DNA of 64,000 nucleotides from contig JAECYW010000010.1 of NCBI GenBank assembly GCA_023014335.1, positions 2,480,001 through 2,544,000 on the forward strand, given 5' to 3'. Source of the stretch: Galerina marginata (lineage: Eukaryota > Basidiomycota > Agaricomycetes > Agaricales > Galerinaceae). Under the pieces are notes generated by a model that worked only from the letters and a program-made list of their open reading frames with translations, searched no databases and was not told the DNA's origin. Below are positions 22,560-34,300 of this stretch, piece after piece. Positions within the stretch are counted from its first letter, which is position 1. Every line of letters starts with the position of its first letter. A program made the position numbers and the translations under genes.

Positions 22560-25268
22560 GCGAGTTTACTGAACCGAATTTGCAGTGACACTAAGAACGA
22601 CAGGGAAGGGGTAACGAAATCCACTTCTGGACCCACGCTGTGTGCTATTCATCGAGAGTTCAACGTTCCACGTCTTCTATATTCTCCTGGTATCGCTTTC
22701 GAACCCGGCGCTTAGCTACAGAATTCCAGAGAACCGTTCTGCCTTTACTTTCCGTCGACTGCGAAGTAAACAATGGTATTCCAACTCAAACGACATTTTA
22801 GTCTAGCAAATGACAGCTGCCTCCTAAAAACTTCCAAAAGGCTTCCCTCTCTTCCTCCTTTCCCGTTTTGGTTGACATTTGGCATGTATGACATGATACT
22901 GAAAGTAAAGCGTAACCGAAAATCAGAGATTTGCACTAACAGCGATCCAGTTGAACTCAGAAGCGGATCTGACACCTTCGAATTTTCGGCGCTAGTTCAA
23001 TAGGTAAATTTTAAATATACTTCCCACCAACCCGGCAGGTCCGAAAAGCTGTCCGGACCGCCTACTTATAGGAAGCTTGAATGGTGCTTCAAGGCGGTCC
23101 ATTTTTTTGTCACATCTATGTCTATCCCAGGCTGTATTCTTCTTGCCTCTGTCGTCTTCGGGTTCGGCAAACACCGAGTCAATTTTGGAGAGCGTCAATG
23201 TAGGTGGCCATTACATATTTTCAATAAATCGTTCATTTTGGCGAAAAACCCTGACAAACTCGAGACTTATTAAGAGTAAAATGGATCTCACAGTAAGCAT
23301 GAAACTTGAAGAAGCTTGAAGAGCGGCTCAGTGCTAGTGACCGACAAGAACTTCAAGTTGAAATTCGAACTTCAGGCAAGCTTTGGAATCGACACATACA
23401 GTCAACATGCAAAATTTGCTCTCTTTACGTGAGCCTAGTTTATTCACACAACCACCTCTACTGATCAAAACAGTACGACATCGAGACAGGTAAGTACGCA
23501 GATTGATGGTCAATAGAACTGGCGGTGACGGTCCAATCTCTCTTCCTTGCGATCTTATGCTAGATTGAGTGTGTCAAACGGCTCCATTTGAGCTGTTCAA
23601 GTTTCGGTCTCCCGCTACACTTTTACACGCCTCGCGCATGCCATTTTTCCGAAGTAAAAATTGTGTACATTCACATGCCGGTAAATAATGATGTAACCTA
23701 TGGAATGGGATGTGGAATTCCTTGCCCATAATTCACGACAAAAAAAGCCGTGGGAGACTTGTGCACGCCGCGTGTAGCGTCAAGCTTTGAAAACGTTCCT
23801 CAAGGGCTAAAATACGTCACATGAGAGATCGTCAAAGTCAGGTCCGAGCGCCGACAGCGGCAGAGCATGCATATGCATGGTGGAACTTTAAAGATAGGCC
23901 GAATATCTCGATAAAAGGGGATCACTTGCTGGCGCTGACGGGTGTTCTCGAGGTAGGTATGTCAAATGATCACAGTGAGGACTTGATTATAGATACTTTT
24001 TTCCAGACAACATCATCGCGTTCAAATTTACACCCTGCCAAATGTGTCACTTGACTCGCCGTTCGTTACAGCCTTGACTTTCTACTCCGGCTCGTTGTCG
24101 ATCATCGGCGAAGAATCTTTAAAGTTCAAAATGCACACTCACAGATTTAAAATATGCATTCCGCACAGAAATTGTGCGGTTTGACATTTGGGATTGATTT
24201 CCTTCATCCGTTCATCAGTATCTCCCTACTTTTTCCCGGCACATAGGTCAGAGAGTCCCAATCCTAATAATAAAATGAATATTTTACCTTAATAAAGCCT
24301 ATTGCACCCAATCGCATACTATTGGCTTGATATGGATGTACAGATTCAAATTTTCTTGACTTTTGACTTCAGCTATAGGAAGCTGACGATGTAAAAAAAA
24401 GTTTGCACCGCGTGATGGTGATGACATCCCCACTCCTCACGCGTTCTCATGCCAGACCGTTTCGTTTGGGCTACCCTAAATTAATTAGAGAACAGAATTT
24501 ACTCACGAACGCCAGATGCTGATTAAAATGGTGCAGGCGGGCCGTCCTTCGTTTACTGGACATTGGAACTCCAACAAACCGGCGACGTCTGGGCAACAAA
24601 AGTCAAATTCAAAATGAAAATCGGTGCCAAAACAATGGAACCCCATGAATAACCGCTAGATGTCCCAGCTTCGCAAATATCACGCATCGGCTGGAATGGC
24701 CGACACTCGACGATACCCAATTTCTATTCAGAACACAGGCGGCCGAGAATCTGTCGAAATCGATTCAGCGCTCTTTGCCAAAGAAAATTGCTGCCACCGC
24801 TATACATAGACTTATGCCCGAGGTTTGACACCTTCCTGGTACCAAGATTACCTAATGTAGACGACTGCAAGACTGATGCAGGAAGACTATTCGTTAGCAT
24901 CCACAGTCTCGTACATATGTCATCTCACCCTATCTCCATACATAATGAGGACTCGCAGAAATGGGGAAGGCCGTTATGTAGTATATGAGGCTCTTAAGGA
25001 GGGGAGAAAAGACCCGAATTTAGGAGAAAGGAAGAAAAGGAGGATGTAGGCAATAACGCATATTCCGGAGTTTTGAAAGTCGGCTTGATTCTAATTTCAG
25101 TCGGTGGGGAAGTGCGTAATGGTTCTACCCGTTTAATGGTGGAGGACTTCAAAAATATATTCACGATTTATGACAAGCAGGGCGTACTTTCCAACAAAAT
25201 TACCCTGCCTATTGCAGACCTGAGTGCTTAGTTTGCGGCATAATTCTGAACACTACGCCGTAAAAATT
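22560..25268. other. long intergenic stretch, no supported gene
   Basis: Both strands carry only short frames. A few splice-like pieces occur around 23280-24060 on the plus strand, for example frames near 23280 and 23821, but I could not join them into a gene with a recognisable domain. It may hold a decayed gene. Confidence 0.35.
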
Positions 25269-25818
25269 TCAAGATTGACAAATCTAAGCATTTAAATTAA
25301 TGAAACATCTTCTTGGAACGGATGAAAATCGTACATTGCCGGCGTTGCAGAAAAGTCCAGCACAGCACGGCGCTGTACCAGCGACTGTGCCACAGAATGC
25401 TCCAACGGTCCCACAGCCGCGGCAGACCTGAATTTTTAAAATTATGAGTCGACATGTTAATGTTCTATCCCCTAAACATAGGCTCACATTTGTAGAAGTG
25501 CAGGTCAAGCTAGCGCAGCATGGTCCAGTTCCGGCCACTGTTCCACAGAAAGATCCTATGGTTCCACAAGCAACACAAATCTAAGGAAAAATTCAACTGA
25601 GTATACAAAACAAATCCCGATTTATGTAAATCATTGCTTACACTGGAAGAGCTGCAAGTTAGGCCAGTGCAGCACGCCACGTTGCCAACTGCTCCGCAGA
25701 AACTTCCAACGGTCGCGCACCCTACATCGCTGACAGCATGATCGAGACTCGCGCCAGCAGCGCACGATATTCCCGCTAAAAAGATACCGAAAACGACGTT
25801 GAGGCGGTAGATATGCAT
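25269..25818 (-). CDS. small secreted cysteine-rich protein with three tandem cystine-knot-like modules
   Basis: Exons 25818-25642, 25580-25488, 25427-25335 and 25283-25269 give 125 residues, all introns phase 0. A signal peptide covers about residues 1-22. The mature part contains exactly three modules with the spacing C-x6-C-x7/8-CC-x4-C-x5-C, the pattern of inhibitor cystine knots; 18 cysteines in all, modules separated by two residues. Each intron falls between the fifth and sixth cysteine of a module, so exons 2 and 3 are 93-nt repeats of each other. The last exon encodes only ICQS and completes the third knot. It is not a hydrophobin, because each module has one CC pair only. The function is unknown; in fungi such small secreted proteins are often effectors, inhibitors or antimicrobial peptides. 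Confidence 0.75.
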
Positions 25819-25872
25819 CTCAGGGATAAAGGATGTAAGTGTTACTGTTCGAATGACCAGAAATCTGCAAAG

Positions 25873-25879
25873 CTTTTAT
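25873..25879 (-). promoter_or_regulatory. TATA-like box of the cysteine-rich protein gene
   Basis: ATAAAAG on the minus strand about 55 nt before the ATG at 25818. Confidence 0.45.
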
Positions 25880-26329
25880 GTAGCACATCCTCGTCGTGGA
25901 AGCAGCCGTGACAATCGCAAACAAATTGACCTGGCCGCCGGCGCCGTTTGTCAAGTCAATATTATTACTATTATTGGATGTCCAGATCCTCGGACAACAT
26001 GGTGGTCACATTCGTTTTAGCCATCCACAGGACCTTCAGTCCAGCTGATATTTCGACCAACGTCCCACCATGCCCTTGCGTCAAAGGGTCAGTTGATAGG
26101 TAGGTTCTGGGAATCACAAATTTGGATTCTCCCAACGGATCCTTGAGTGAATCGGGCTTGACAGTGCCGAAGTTTCATTTTATACCACACGGCAGTAAAT
26201 TAAATGTCAAGTAAGTGTGGAAATGGTCTTTTCAAAGACGATGGCGAGGTTGAGTGGTGGAAAAATCGCACACAAATCATTGGATATTCCTTCTTATTAA
26301 TAAATATTATCAGAGTATGTAGAGAGGCG
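25880..26329. other. intergenic, nothing recognised
   Basis: Promoter side of the cysteine-rich protein gene; contains a short A/T-rich ATTATTACTATTATT run near 25961 but no gene. Confidence 0.4.
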
Positions 26330-28490
26330 AGCCATGATACGTACGAGGTTTCCCGACGTTCCAGCGATTCTCGCGGTTTCGCGGGGAAAGACCTGGTATG
26401 GAGACTATAAGGGAGAGGAGTATGATTTACCCTAAGGTCTTTGGCGCGTTACAAACGGGTACTTGCAAGCTCTGAGGAGGGGTACATGAAACTGGTACAA
26501 CGCCCATTTGGCAGCCTAATATTCCACCCGTCCACGTCAAACCGCTTCAGCTAGCTATCTAACATTATAACGACCATTACGTAGCCAAGCTCCATCGTCC
26601 ACGGATAGAAGTCTTCGGCTTCTCGGGAGGCACAGAGATTCTCTCGGTGTACAATCGCTATAGCGACCTTGCAACAAAAGCGTATGAGTTGAAAAAAACT
26701 CCAACACGACCTCATCCAGACCACTCGTTGATATTCCCAGCCTATACCAGTAGTAGAAAGTGAATTCAATCGCAGAAAATATTCGAAGAGAGCAGACGAA
26801 CTCCGTCTGAATCAAGTAGTATGGAGAAGAAGACGAAACCAATAATGCCTAAAGGAATGGGAGCATGAGCAGCAGCCGTCGATGAATGTAGTGCCGTCGA
26901 CAAAGACTCTCAGAGGGCGAGTACATGGGCTTCGGAGTACAAACTTCCCCAAGGCCGACAGTGGCAAGGACAGTTGGACTGAAAGAGAAGAAACCGGTAA
27001 GTAGGAACCAACGACGAGAAAAAAAGGAATATTTCCAGATACAGAGCCGGCCAGGAGGAAGACGTCATGGACTCGTAGGTGGGAGAGGGGGATGGCGAGA
27101 ACGGCGTCATGCAGCGGCGTGAACTTGGAGGTTGGAAGTTTCGTACCAGGCCGGCAAGCCTCCCGAGTCGCCGATGGCGATAGGTGGGTAGTTCACGGTC
27201 ATGCAGTGTTGAAAACGCCTAAAGTTAGGCCCCTTTGCGGAGAAAATGAGTGGCGGTCGGTTCAAGTAGGTTTGCGGTGCATACATGCGCACCTTCGTCG
27301 AGCTCGGTGATAATAGGGCGTCAAAAAGTGTCGCAGCCATCGTTAAACTAAGTGGAGGTGGGTATGTGGTCTGAACTGTGAGAGTACTGATGTTGATGAG
27401 GTTGAAATTCGCGGTCGTAGCAGACAGCCAGCCGGAAATAGCTCCTTCCACAAGTCGACGTCTTCTTTCAAATGCCATTGCTTGACCGGTTGACTCCTTC
27501 CCTCCTAAAGTCCTACCCTTCGTTCACCTTCCTATCCGCCGCCTTCTCTCAGACGATCTTTGTTTCCTTATCCTGAATACGCCGGCGCCAGCAGTGTAAG
27601 CCCCGGCCCATTACCAGCGACAGCGTACAATCCCCACAAACCAATTCTGGCCGATCCCGTATCCTCATCTTCGTGGTCGTAGAGTTCTGAACAGGTTTTT
27701 CGTTCAATAAGGTAAACGAGCCACAGAAGTACACCACATGTTGCTAGATGGTCGATGGCGATTTGCTGGATGGATGGAAAAGGGTGCACGGACTGCAAAG
27801 TCAATGACGTACGAGGCCTAATGAGAATGGGATAAGTGGAGGTTGAGCAAAATTGACGGCGCGACGCCAAGGACGAAGTGGTCATCGGAAACACCAAGGC
27901 CGTGGAAGGATACAAAGTCGATGATACGACCATGATGAGATTGACGGTTGGTTCCGCCGTTCCCGGTCCAAAATCTAGGATAATTAGCAATCCGAGAGCA
28001 GATATCGACTCAAACTGCGCGAAAGGATAAGCGAAACAATGCGAGATGCGCCAAACTAAACACTTACGGGTGTAGGCCTGCATGCATCGTATTCCTCCAC
28101 GTCGCCCAGAGCATGCACTTACCACGGACATGCCCAGAATCAGGCCGTCAAGTTTCAGGCCCTATTACATCGACCCAGAATACCGCAAAGTCAGCAGACG
28201 GGCTTAAACTACTGAATCGGATAGTGTGGACGCTGGATAAAAGTCAAAGGTAAGTTAAGTTGAGCTAGAAGATGATTGACGAAGAGCAGACCATTTTTAT
28301 CCGGATATCGCTCTATGATAAGCAGAAGTTGAGCAGAAGAAACGAAATGGGTGGTATGATGAAGCGGTTGGACGAATGGTTGATGGGAACTTGATGGGAG
28401 CATTGGATTTTTTGGATTGTCACTGTTTGTTTTGGACGCCAAAGCCATTCAGCCCGGTTTCTTGATTGGTTGCACTTCGACCAATACATC
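26330..28490 (-). repeat. repeat / gene relic R2, copy 1
   Basis: Shares ordered blocks with 45080-48075: a left block (GGGGAAAG.C..GGTATGGAGAC, about 26376), AGCCTAATATTCCACC (about 26511), GTGAACTTGGAGGTTGGAAG (about 27118), AGACAGCCAGCCGG.AATAG (about 27420) and the right edge (TGTCACTGTTTG.TTT..ACGCCAAAGCC near 28417). Read on the minus strand, the copies share peptides such as YG(I/L)GQ(N/I)WFVG and a frame containing HHGR or HRGHTIN followed by FHDxGV. Stops and frame changes interrupt all of them. It probably derives from a protein-coding family of unknown function, perhaps with membrane segments. Ends are approximate. Confidence 0.55.
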
Positions 28491-28724
28491 TGGTTCTCCT
28501 TGCTTGCTTTCTGTAATCTGGAGTGTTCTCTCTCTGTTCTCTACGCGATACTGTGAGGGTTCCCCTCTGTCTGCGCCCGAAAACCCCATTATTGCAACCA
28601 GTATCAGCCCACATGTTTGGTAAATTCTTATTTCATATTTCGTTCCCTTTTTGTACGCGTTCGCGATGCGCCACATTGTCGATCATTTCTGAAACATTGG
28701 TTGACCGATCAATAAGCTGGGTGT

Positions 28725-28754
28725 TTATCTGCCCGGCAAGCTCCGGGCAGATAA
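28725..28754. repeat. perfect 12-bp inverted repeat (hairpin)
   Basis: TTATCTGCCCGG at 28725-28736 and its exact reverse complement at 28743-28754, separated by CAAGCT. A related imperfect word (TTATCTGCC..GGCAGGTAA) recurs near 28923. It could be a terminator-like structure or a transposon end; the rest of 28491-29199 shows only a possible short R1-like fragment near 28490-28690 and no gene. Confidence 0.5.
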
Positions 28755-29199
28755 CTTGATGGCGGAACTCAAGAAAGCGTTGTCAATTCCGGCCTCAAAT
28801 ATAGACTTAAAATTATGAAACTCTACCATTGGGCGATTAGTACACTACTGAACACTTCTGTCTCTTCAGATTTTTTTAATTGTCGCTGATGGAGCACATC
28901 TCACTTCTGGACACTCAAAAGTTATCTGCCATGGCAGGTAAACTCACGTGACAATCTTCCCGCGCGTCTGAGACTCTTGCTCCTTTTTTCAATTCTTTTT
29001 CTTACTTCTGGCCGTGAAAATACCCAGAGTATTGATTGGAAAACCGAAACATTTCCCTCGTTTGATGACCGACTTTTCCCTTCCTACCACACATTCCGAA
29101 GGTATCTTCCTTCCATTTCTTCATTCCACTGACTAAATGTCTGCTTTTCTCTTTGTTTCATAAAATTTCCATTTCCCCATCTTGATCTCTATCTAGACT

Positions 29200-29322
29200 C
29201 CAATGACGGTGAGGGCTTAGAGTTTCACGCGGTCTTTCTAGCAGAGTAAGCATCCGGCGATGTTAGAACCGGCCGAATGCTCATAAAATATATTGCGGAC
29301 AAATTTTCGAGAGGTAAGGCTA
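29200..29322 (-). repeat. Ngaro split direct repeat SDR-B2 (3' end of element)
   Basis: 123 bp beginning CCAATGACGGTGAGGGC, identical to 30197-30319. It marks the downstream end of the element on the minus strand. Confidence 0.9.
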
Positions 29323-29388
29323 AACTTGAATCACGTTACAGTAGATGAAACGGGGAAAGACAGCTATGTGTCAAAATTAAGGAGAATT

Positions 29389-29901
29389 TTAGTTGAAAAT
29401 GTCAGTCAAATCGACACCGTATCCGTGTTTGGAGATTAGACGGTCGTATTTGATCCTGGCGGAAATGAGCGCTTGATATTTTCTGTCTTCTTCTTCTTCT
29501 AACATCAGAGAAAGCCAAAAGAAGTGTCGGATAGGCGCCCAGAAGCTCGCCTGTTCGATATAAGCAGTGCGGTTGGTAACTATTGGCGCCAAGTAAGGGG
29601 GGAGGCCCCTAGTGATGCCAAATCCATGAGGGATTGTAGCAAGAAGTGCGTCGACGACTGGTGCAAACAAATCGTCGGGGGATCGGTTCAAAGCGTGTTC
29701 AGTGGGTGTTTCAAGCCGTGGGATGCTTTCGGAGTTGGTTACATTGCCACTGTCGACTAGTTGAGATACATCGTCGTTCACGATGTCGTATTCACGGTGG
29801 ATGTTGGTGTCGCGCAGGTGGTCCGCAGCAGATGTAGATAGACCAAAGGGTAAACGCCGTTCAGTATAGCGTGTAGATGGTTGGCTGCTAGATTCTTGCA
29901 T
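29389..29901 (-). CDS. extra reading frame of the Ngaro-type element, unknown function
   Basis: 170 residues from the ATG at 29901. The frame stays open upstream into SDR-A2 but without an ATG. It lies between SDR-A2 and SDR-B2, where the elements I know have the two repeats adjacent. The protein is Ser/Thr/Arg-rich at the N-terminus and acidic in the middle. Its C-terminal 80 residues look helical (ASFWAPIRHFFWLSLMLEEE), with no recognised domain. It may be an accessory or gag-like product transcribed from the promoter in SDR-A2, or captured host sequence. I can assign no function. Confidence 0.5.
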   Translation of the reverse strand: MQESSSQPSTRYTERRLPFGLSTSAADHLRDTNIHREYDIVNDDVSQLVDSGNVTNSESIPRLETPTEHALNRSPDDLFAPVVDALLATIPHGFGITRGLPPYLAPIVTNRTAYIEQASFWAPIRHFFWLSLMLEEEEDRKYQALISARIKYDRLISKHGYGVDLTDIFN

Positions 29902-29939
29902 ATTGCTGGGAAAGTCAATATGAGGAAGTGGGTGGGTGG

Positions 29940-30196
29940 GTAATGCGAAAGAATGCGCGGGCAGTGTCAAATAACAGCGGCACCAGAGTACTTTGTCAAC
30001 GCAGTGGTAAGGACAAAGTGTAAGGTCTTTTAATTTGGGGATTCACAGGTTTATATTCACCGCTGCGGGTAAAACAGTCTATGAATCATTCCGCAAATTA
30101 ATGTCTGAGCGCTGCGGCACATGACAGGAAAGACTCCTCTGTTATTTGCCCGTAGAGTCCCTCCATTGGACTAGAGTAAATGTAATTTAAACACGA
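29940..30196 (-). repeat. Ngaro split direct repeat SDR-A2
   Basis: 257 bp identical by eye to 34629-34885 (starts GTAATGCGAAAG, ends AAACACGA). It is directly adjacent to SDR-B1, forming the B1-A2 junction expected of these elements. Confidence 0.9.
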
Positions 30197-30319
30197 CCAA
30201 TGACGGTGAGGGCTTAGAGTTTCACGCGGTCTTTCTAGCAGAGTAAGCATCCGGCGATGTTAGAACCGGCCGAATGCTCATAAAATATATTGCGGACAAA
30301 TTTTCGAGAGGTAAGGCTA
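30197..30319 (-). repeat. Ngaro split direct repeat SDR-B1
   Basis: 123 bp identical to 29200-29322, lying between the recombinase gene and SDR-A2. Confidence 0.9.
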
Positions 30320-30328
30320 TTAAGACAA

Positions 30329-30348
30329 TTTTTTTTTTTTTTTTTTTT
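30329..30348 (-). repeat. A20 tract (minus strand)
   Basis: Twenty T in a row on the plus strand, hence A20 in the sense of the element, between the recombinase stop (30406) and SDR-B1. It could be a fossil poly(A) tail or simple slippage. Confidence 0.7.
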
Positions 30349-30405
30349 GAAGGATGAGGAACGATACGAGGAGCAAGAAAATTTGGGGAAGAAGTTGATG
30401 TGTTA

Positions 30406-31398
30406 TTATGTTGCAGGGTTTGGTCGAGAATAAAGCAATGCTTGTATTAATGCCGGACTTTTTCGAATGTATAGCAAGAATGCTGCCGATGACCAGCGAC
30501 CCATAGGCTGAATTATGGATGGTGGGACTCCATGTTCGGCAAGCGAAGTCGCTCCACCAGCGCGCATGGATTGTCCAGCAATGGACTGATCAAAAAAGGT
30601 CCGGAGTCGCTTTATAAAGAAAGATCGGCATGGGATGTTCCCAGCCGAGGTGATCCATAAAGGGGAAGATAGAGGAAATTTGCGGTCACGAGAGGAAATG
30701 TAGGCGTTAAAATGGTGTAGTGGGTTATGTTGGAATTGATCCTTCCGGATTATGATTCTGTTGCCTTCAAAATAGCGGTCTGCTTTGTGCGCAGGTAGGA
30801 GAAATTCGTATTGATCACTGCTGATAGCCACAGATTCCCGTTTGGTAACCTTGCGCCAGTCTTGGAGTGATTTTTTGTCAGGGAAAGCAAGTTCACCGAG
30901 TCGCATAAGAGCGAAAAAACCTGTAAGGAGCATAGCAACAAAGAGTAGATCGTCGTGAGCAGTAGAACCAGCATAAAAATTCAGAACACGTTGGAGGTCA
31001 TCGAGAGTCAAGGCCTTTTTTCTGCTGACTGCTGAACCCTTCATGCGTCTGCAACCCTGCAGTGTTCGTTCTACAAGGTAGGAATCTCGGATACTGCGGA
31101 CATTGGGAAAATATGGTTCAAGTTGGTGAATTATGCCAGAGAGATAGCAACCGACAGAGTCAGGTTTGATGTGGTGACACATGAAAACAGTGTAAAAGGA
31201 CATGGTGTCCTCAGTTGGTTCGACGGGAAGCGCGTGCAGATGCACGAAAGTTAAATAGGAATTCAAAGCGGATCCGTAAGAATCGGCGGTTGATTTATCA
31301 ATAGCCAATCCTATTGCGAGAGCGCGCTCGTGTATGAGCCGTTCTCTCGACCAAGGTTCCCGTTTGGGTTGCCTCGATCGGGGGGAAATTTCAATCAT
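30406..31398 (-). CDS. tyrosine recombinase of the Ngaro-type element
   Basis: 330 residues, starting at an ATG that overlaps the stop of the RT-RNase H frame (ATGA overlap), so translation by termination-reinitiation is plausible. An N-terminal SAM-like helical domain is followed by the catalytic domain. The first Arg lies in ALMRLGEL (about residue 168). The second active-site block reads GQSMRAGGATSLAEHGV, then PMGRWSSAAFLLYIRK with the presumed nucleophilic Tyr. The usual His before the second Arg is Gln/Ser here. The enzyme joins the circular cDNA to the target by strand exchange, replacing an integrase. The frame is intact. Confidence 0.9.
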   Translation of the reverse strand: MIEISPRSRQPKREPWSRERLIHERALAIGLAIDKSTADSYGSALNSYLTFVHLHALPVEPTEDTMSFYTVFMCHHIKPDSVGCYLSGIIHQLEPYFPNVRSIRDSYLVERTLQGCRRMKGSAVSRKKALTLDDLQRVLNFYAGSTAHDDLLFVAMLLTGFFALMRLGELAFPDKKSLQDWRKVTKRESVAISSDQYEFLLPAHKADRYFEGNRIIIRKDQFQHNPLHHFNAYISSRDRKFPLSSPLWITSAGNIPCRSFFIKRLRTFFDQSIAGQSMRAGGATSLAEHGVPPSIIQPMGRWSSAAFLLYIRKSPALIQALLYSRPNPAT

Positions 31399-34300
31399 TT
31401 TTTCGATGCCCCCAGCGACCAGAGAGGGGGTTCAAAAGTGGTGAAAGTCATGCCCGGTACGATATCCAATGCAGCTTTGAATTGAAAGCGGGAAAGAGCG
31501 TCCGCTACAGTGTTGAGTTTTCCATCAACGTGTAAGACACGTAAGTCGAAGTCCATTTCCAGGAGTATGTCAACGGCAGATTTCAAGATGACGTTGAACT
31601 TGTCGAGGCATCGTAAAGAATTAAAAATTTGGACAGTGTTGAGATTGTCGGTGTAAATTATAATGCGGGAACCGGGTTGCGCATGGTGTGCAACATCCCT
31701 GATGGCACAGAAAACACAAAGGGCTTCATAGAAGAAAATTATGTCGACTTTACAATCTTCTGGTGTTGATGACGCAAATCCTTCCTTTGATGCAGGGTAC
31801 CAGAAACCCATTCCGAAAGGTGAGGCATCGCAGTAGATTGTAAAATCAGCAAGATATGGATCCCAATCCGTTGGCTGCAACATGTGGACACCGTCTGAAT
31901 GCCGAATATGATTTGCCGCCCAAGAAAAATCCTCGCGGATATCATTGTTGACTGCAATGCGTTTTGACGGGCTGTCAAATTTCGAAATTTTGGGATATAG
32001 ACGGTTGAGGCATGGGCGCAGTAACGGGTAAACATTGAAAGCCCAGTTCAGCCAGCCTGCCATCTGTTGCCAATATCGAAGTTGATAGGCCTGTTTGGAT
32101 CCGTCAATTGGCTTTGTGTACCATGAGAGCAAGGCGTCGAGAAGATTGTCGCGGGACTCGGAAGAAAAAGAGAGAGTCATCGCATTGGGATCTACTTCGA
32201 TGCCAATAATTGTCAAGCGTTCGCCAGATACCTGTTTTTTCTCCTTGTGAGGGATACCGAGTTCGTCCCATAGGTTAAGAAGGATTGTTTGATGCCGGGG
32301 AAGGCATTTGTTGTATGGTTCATAGAAAAGGACGTCTCCGCGGATGTCGAAACCTGAAGAATCGTCAACATATGTCCCTAAATAGTCAATTTCCCTTTTG
32401 TATTTCGCAATCCAGGCCACGAGGCTGTTAAACGAGATCCAAAGCCCACATGAGGAAGAAGTGCCGAAAGCATTGCACCGGTCAATATTGCGCTGTCCGT
32501 TTACGGTATTGATCTGTTTAATTTGCCAATATGGGTGGACAGGTATTAGGCGGTAGGCTTCAGCTACATCTGATTTCCACATGACAATCGGTTCACGGAG
32601 ACATGAGGATCGAGTAAAATGCAGAAGCATTTCCCCTAGATGACGGAGGTTGTCGAGAGGGAAGCCGGTGACTTTGCTGTGGTCAATCATACTGTTGAGA
32701 GAGTATTTCCCTGCACTATGGTCGGTAACCATACGAAGTTCTGAGTCATTCTTTCGAGTCTTCGGTACTGCATGAACTGGCATAGAGTACATTCCCGGAA
32801 GGAGTTCCGTTCCAAAGGAAGACGAGAAACGGTTTTTATGCACTTCAATTTGACATTGATCCATAATAAACTGCGCTACGGCGTTTGATTTAGGGGGTTT
32901 TGACAGGTCCAAAATATCCGGGTAGCCGTCTATCACTGTGTCTGCCCATGGCCAGAAACCATGACGGAGTCCGTCGCATACAGAACGGACAAAGATAGGA
33001 TTTGGATGGTCTGTGAGAAGTTCTTCAAATCGGTTAACATTAATTGGTGAGACAATTTTGAATAAGTCCGGGTTTTCGGTAATTGTTTTGGTGGCAATTG
33101 GGTCGTTTATTACACGCAAAGGCGGACGAATGAGGGGAGTGGCTATCTCCGACCAGTCAGCAACTGTCGGTGATAAATGAGAATCGGAAGGCCAAATATT
33201 GTATCGTAGATATTTTGGGCGTGAACCTAAAACGTTGTTCCACAATTTAGTTTGGACATTTATCTCTGCCGTGGCCGGGTTGTTTGCAGTTCTTGCAGAG
33301 GTGTTTATATTTGCATTCCTCGTCTGAATTTTTGCAGTTTCCCGCGTTGTATCGGTTGCAAAGTTCTGATTGGGCTTTGGAAACATTCCCCTGTGTCTTT
33401 GATCGCTTTCCAGAATTTCCGCGTGACTGGAAGGCTGCGCCGTCTGGCATAACAATTGCATTGTAGAGGGCAAGGAATTCATTTCTGTCAGTGAGGAGGA
33501 TTGTTTGTCCCCCGCCGACATAGTTTCTGACTGCGACATCAAAGTTGATGATTTGTTGATGGACCGAGTCATGTTTGGAGGTGAACATTCCTTCAATATA
33601 ATCGGAGTACGATTGCAATTCATCGAGACGGTGGGGGAAAGCCAGTCTGTATGCCCTAACCGCGAAACGCCAGGCTGCGGACCAGTCAGATTGTGATCTG
33701 ACCTTACGTGTTGGTTCAGCCACGCCGAGGCTGATTTTTGCGTCTCCAAAGCGAGCCGTTCTCTCTTCGCTAATTGTATAACGGTGGAGAGACGATGCGA
33801 CCTGGTTAAGGTCGAGTGGTTCACCTCGGAAGATACGGTCCCATTGCGAGCCTGGGAAGCCGAGGGGTGCGTCAACCGCGGACTTCGCAAAAAGTCTGCA
33901 CCCTGCAATGTCTCGGTCATAGAGTCGGAGCAGTCCAAAGGTTTTCTCAGAGCTGGGGTTTCGAGGACGGGAGATTGACGATGATGAATTTGTCCACGGC
34001 ATTTCGCTTTCACGGAGTTTCTGCCGTTTTCGGGGTTCCTCATCAAGGTCTGGTTCTCTTGAATCATAACGTGATTGTTCCGAGAGATTTTGTATGAGGG
34101 AATTGACTTGGCTGTCAATATCGGATTGGACAGGTGATCCTGAGCGACGGTTTTGTGAATCTCCTGCAGTTTCCTTTCCCTTCGGTTCGGCCCGCTTAGA
34201 CGAGACATTCGGCTGAGTGCCGAGCTCGGCAACATAGAGGTCGAGTGCTTTCTCTTCTTGTTCGGAGGTGAGAACGTATGATCCGTCGCTGATAATTTTG

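Noticed and set aside
27568..28131. 187-codon minus-strand frame with hydrophobic stretches
   Set aside because: It belongs to R2; the other two copies conserve peptides in a different frame, and the reading is interrupted by stops.
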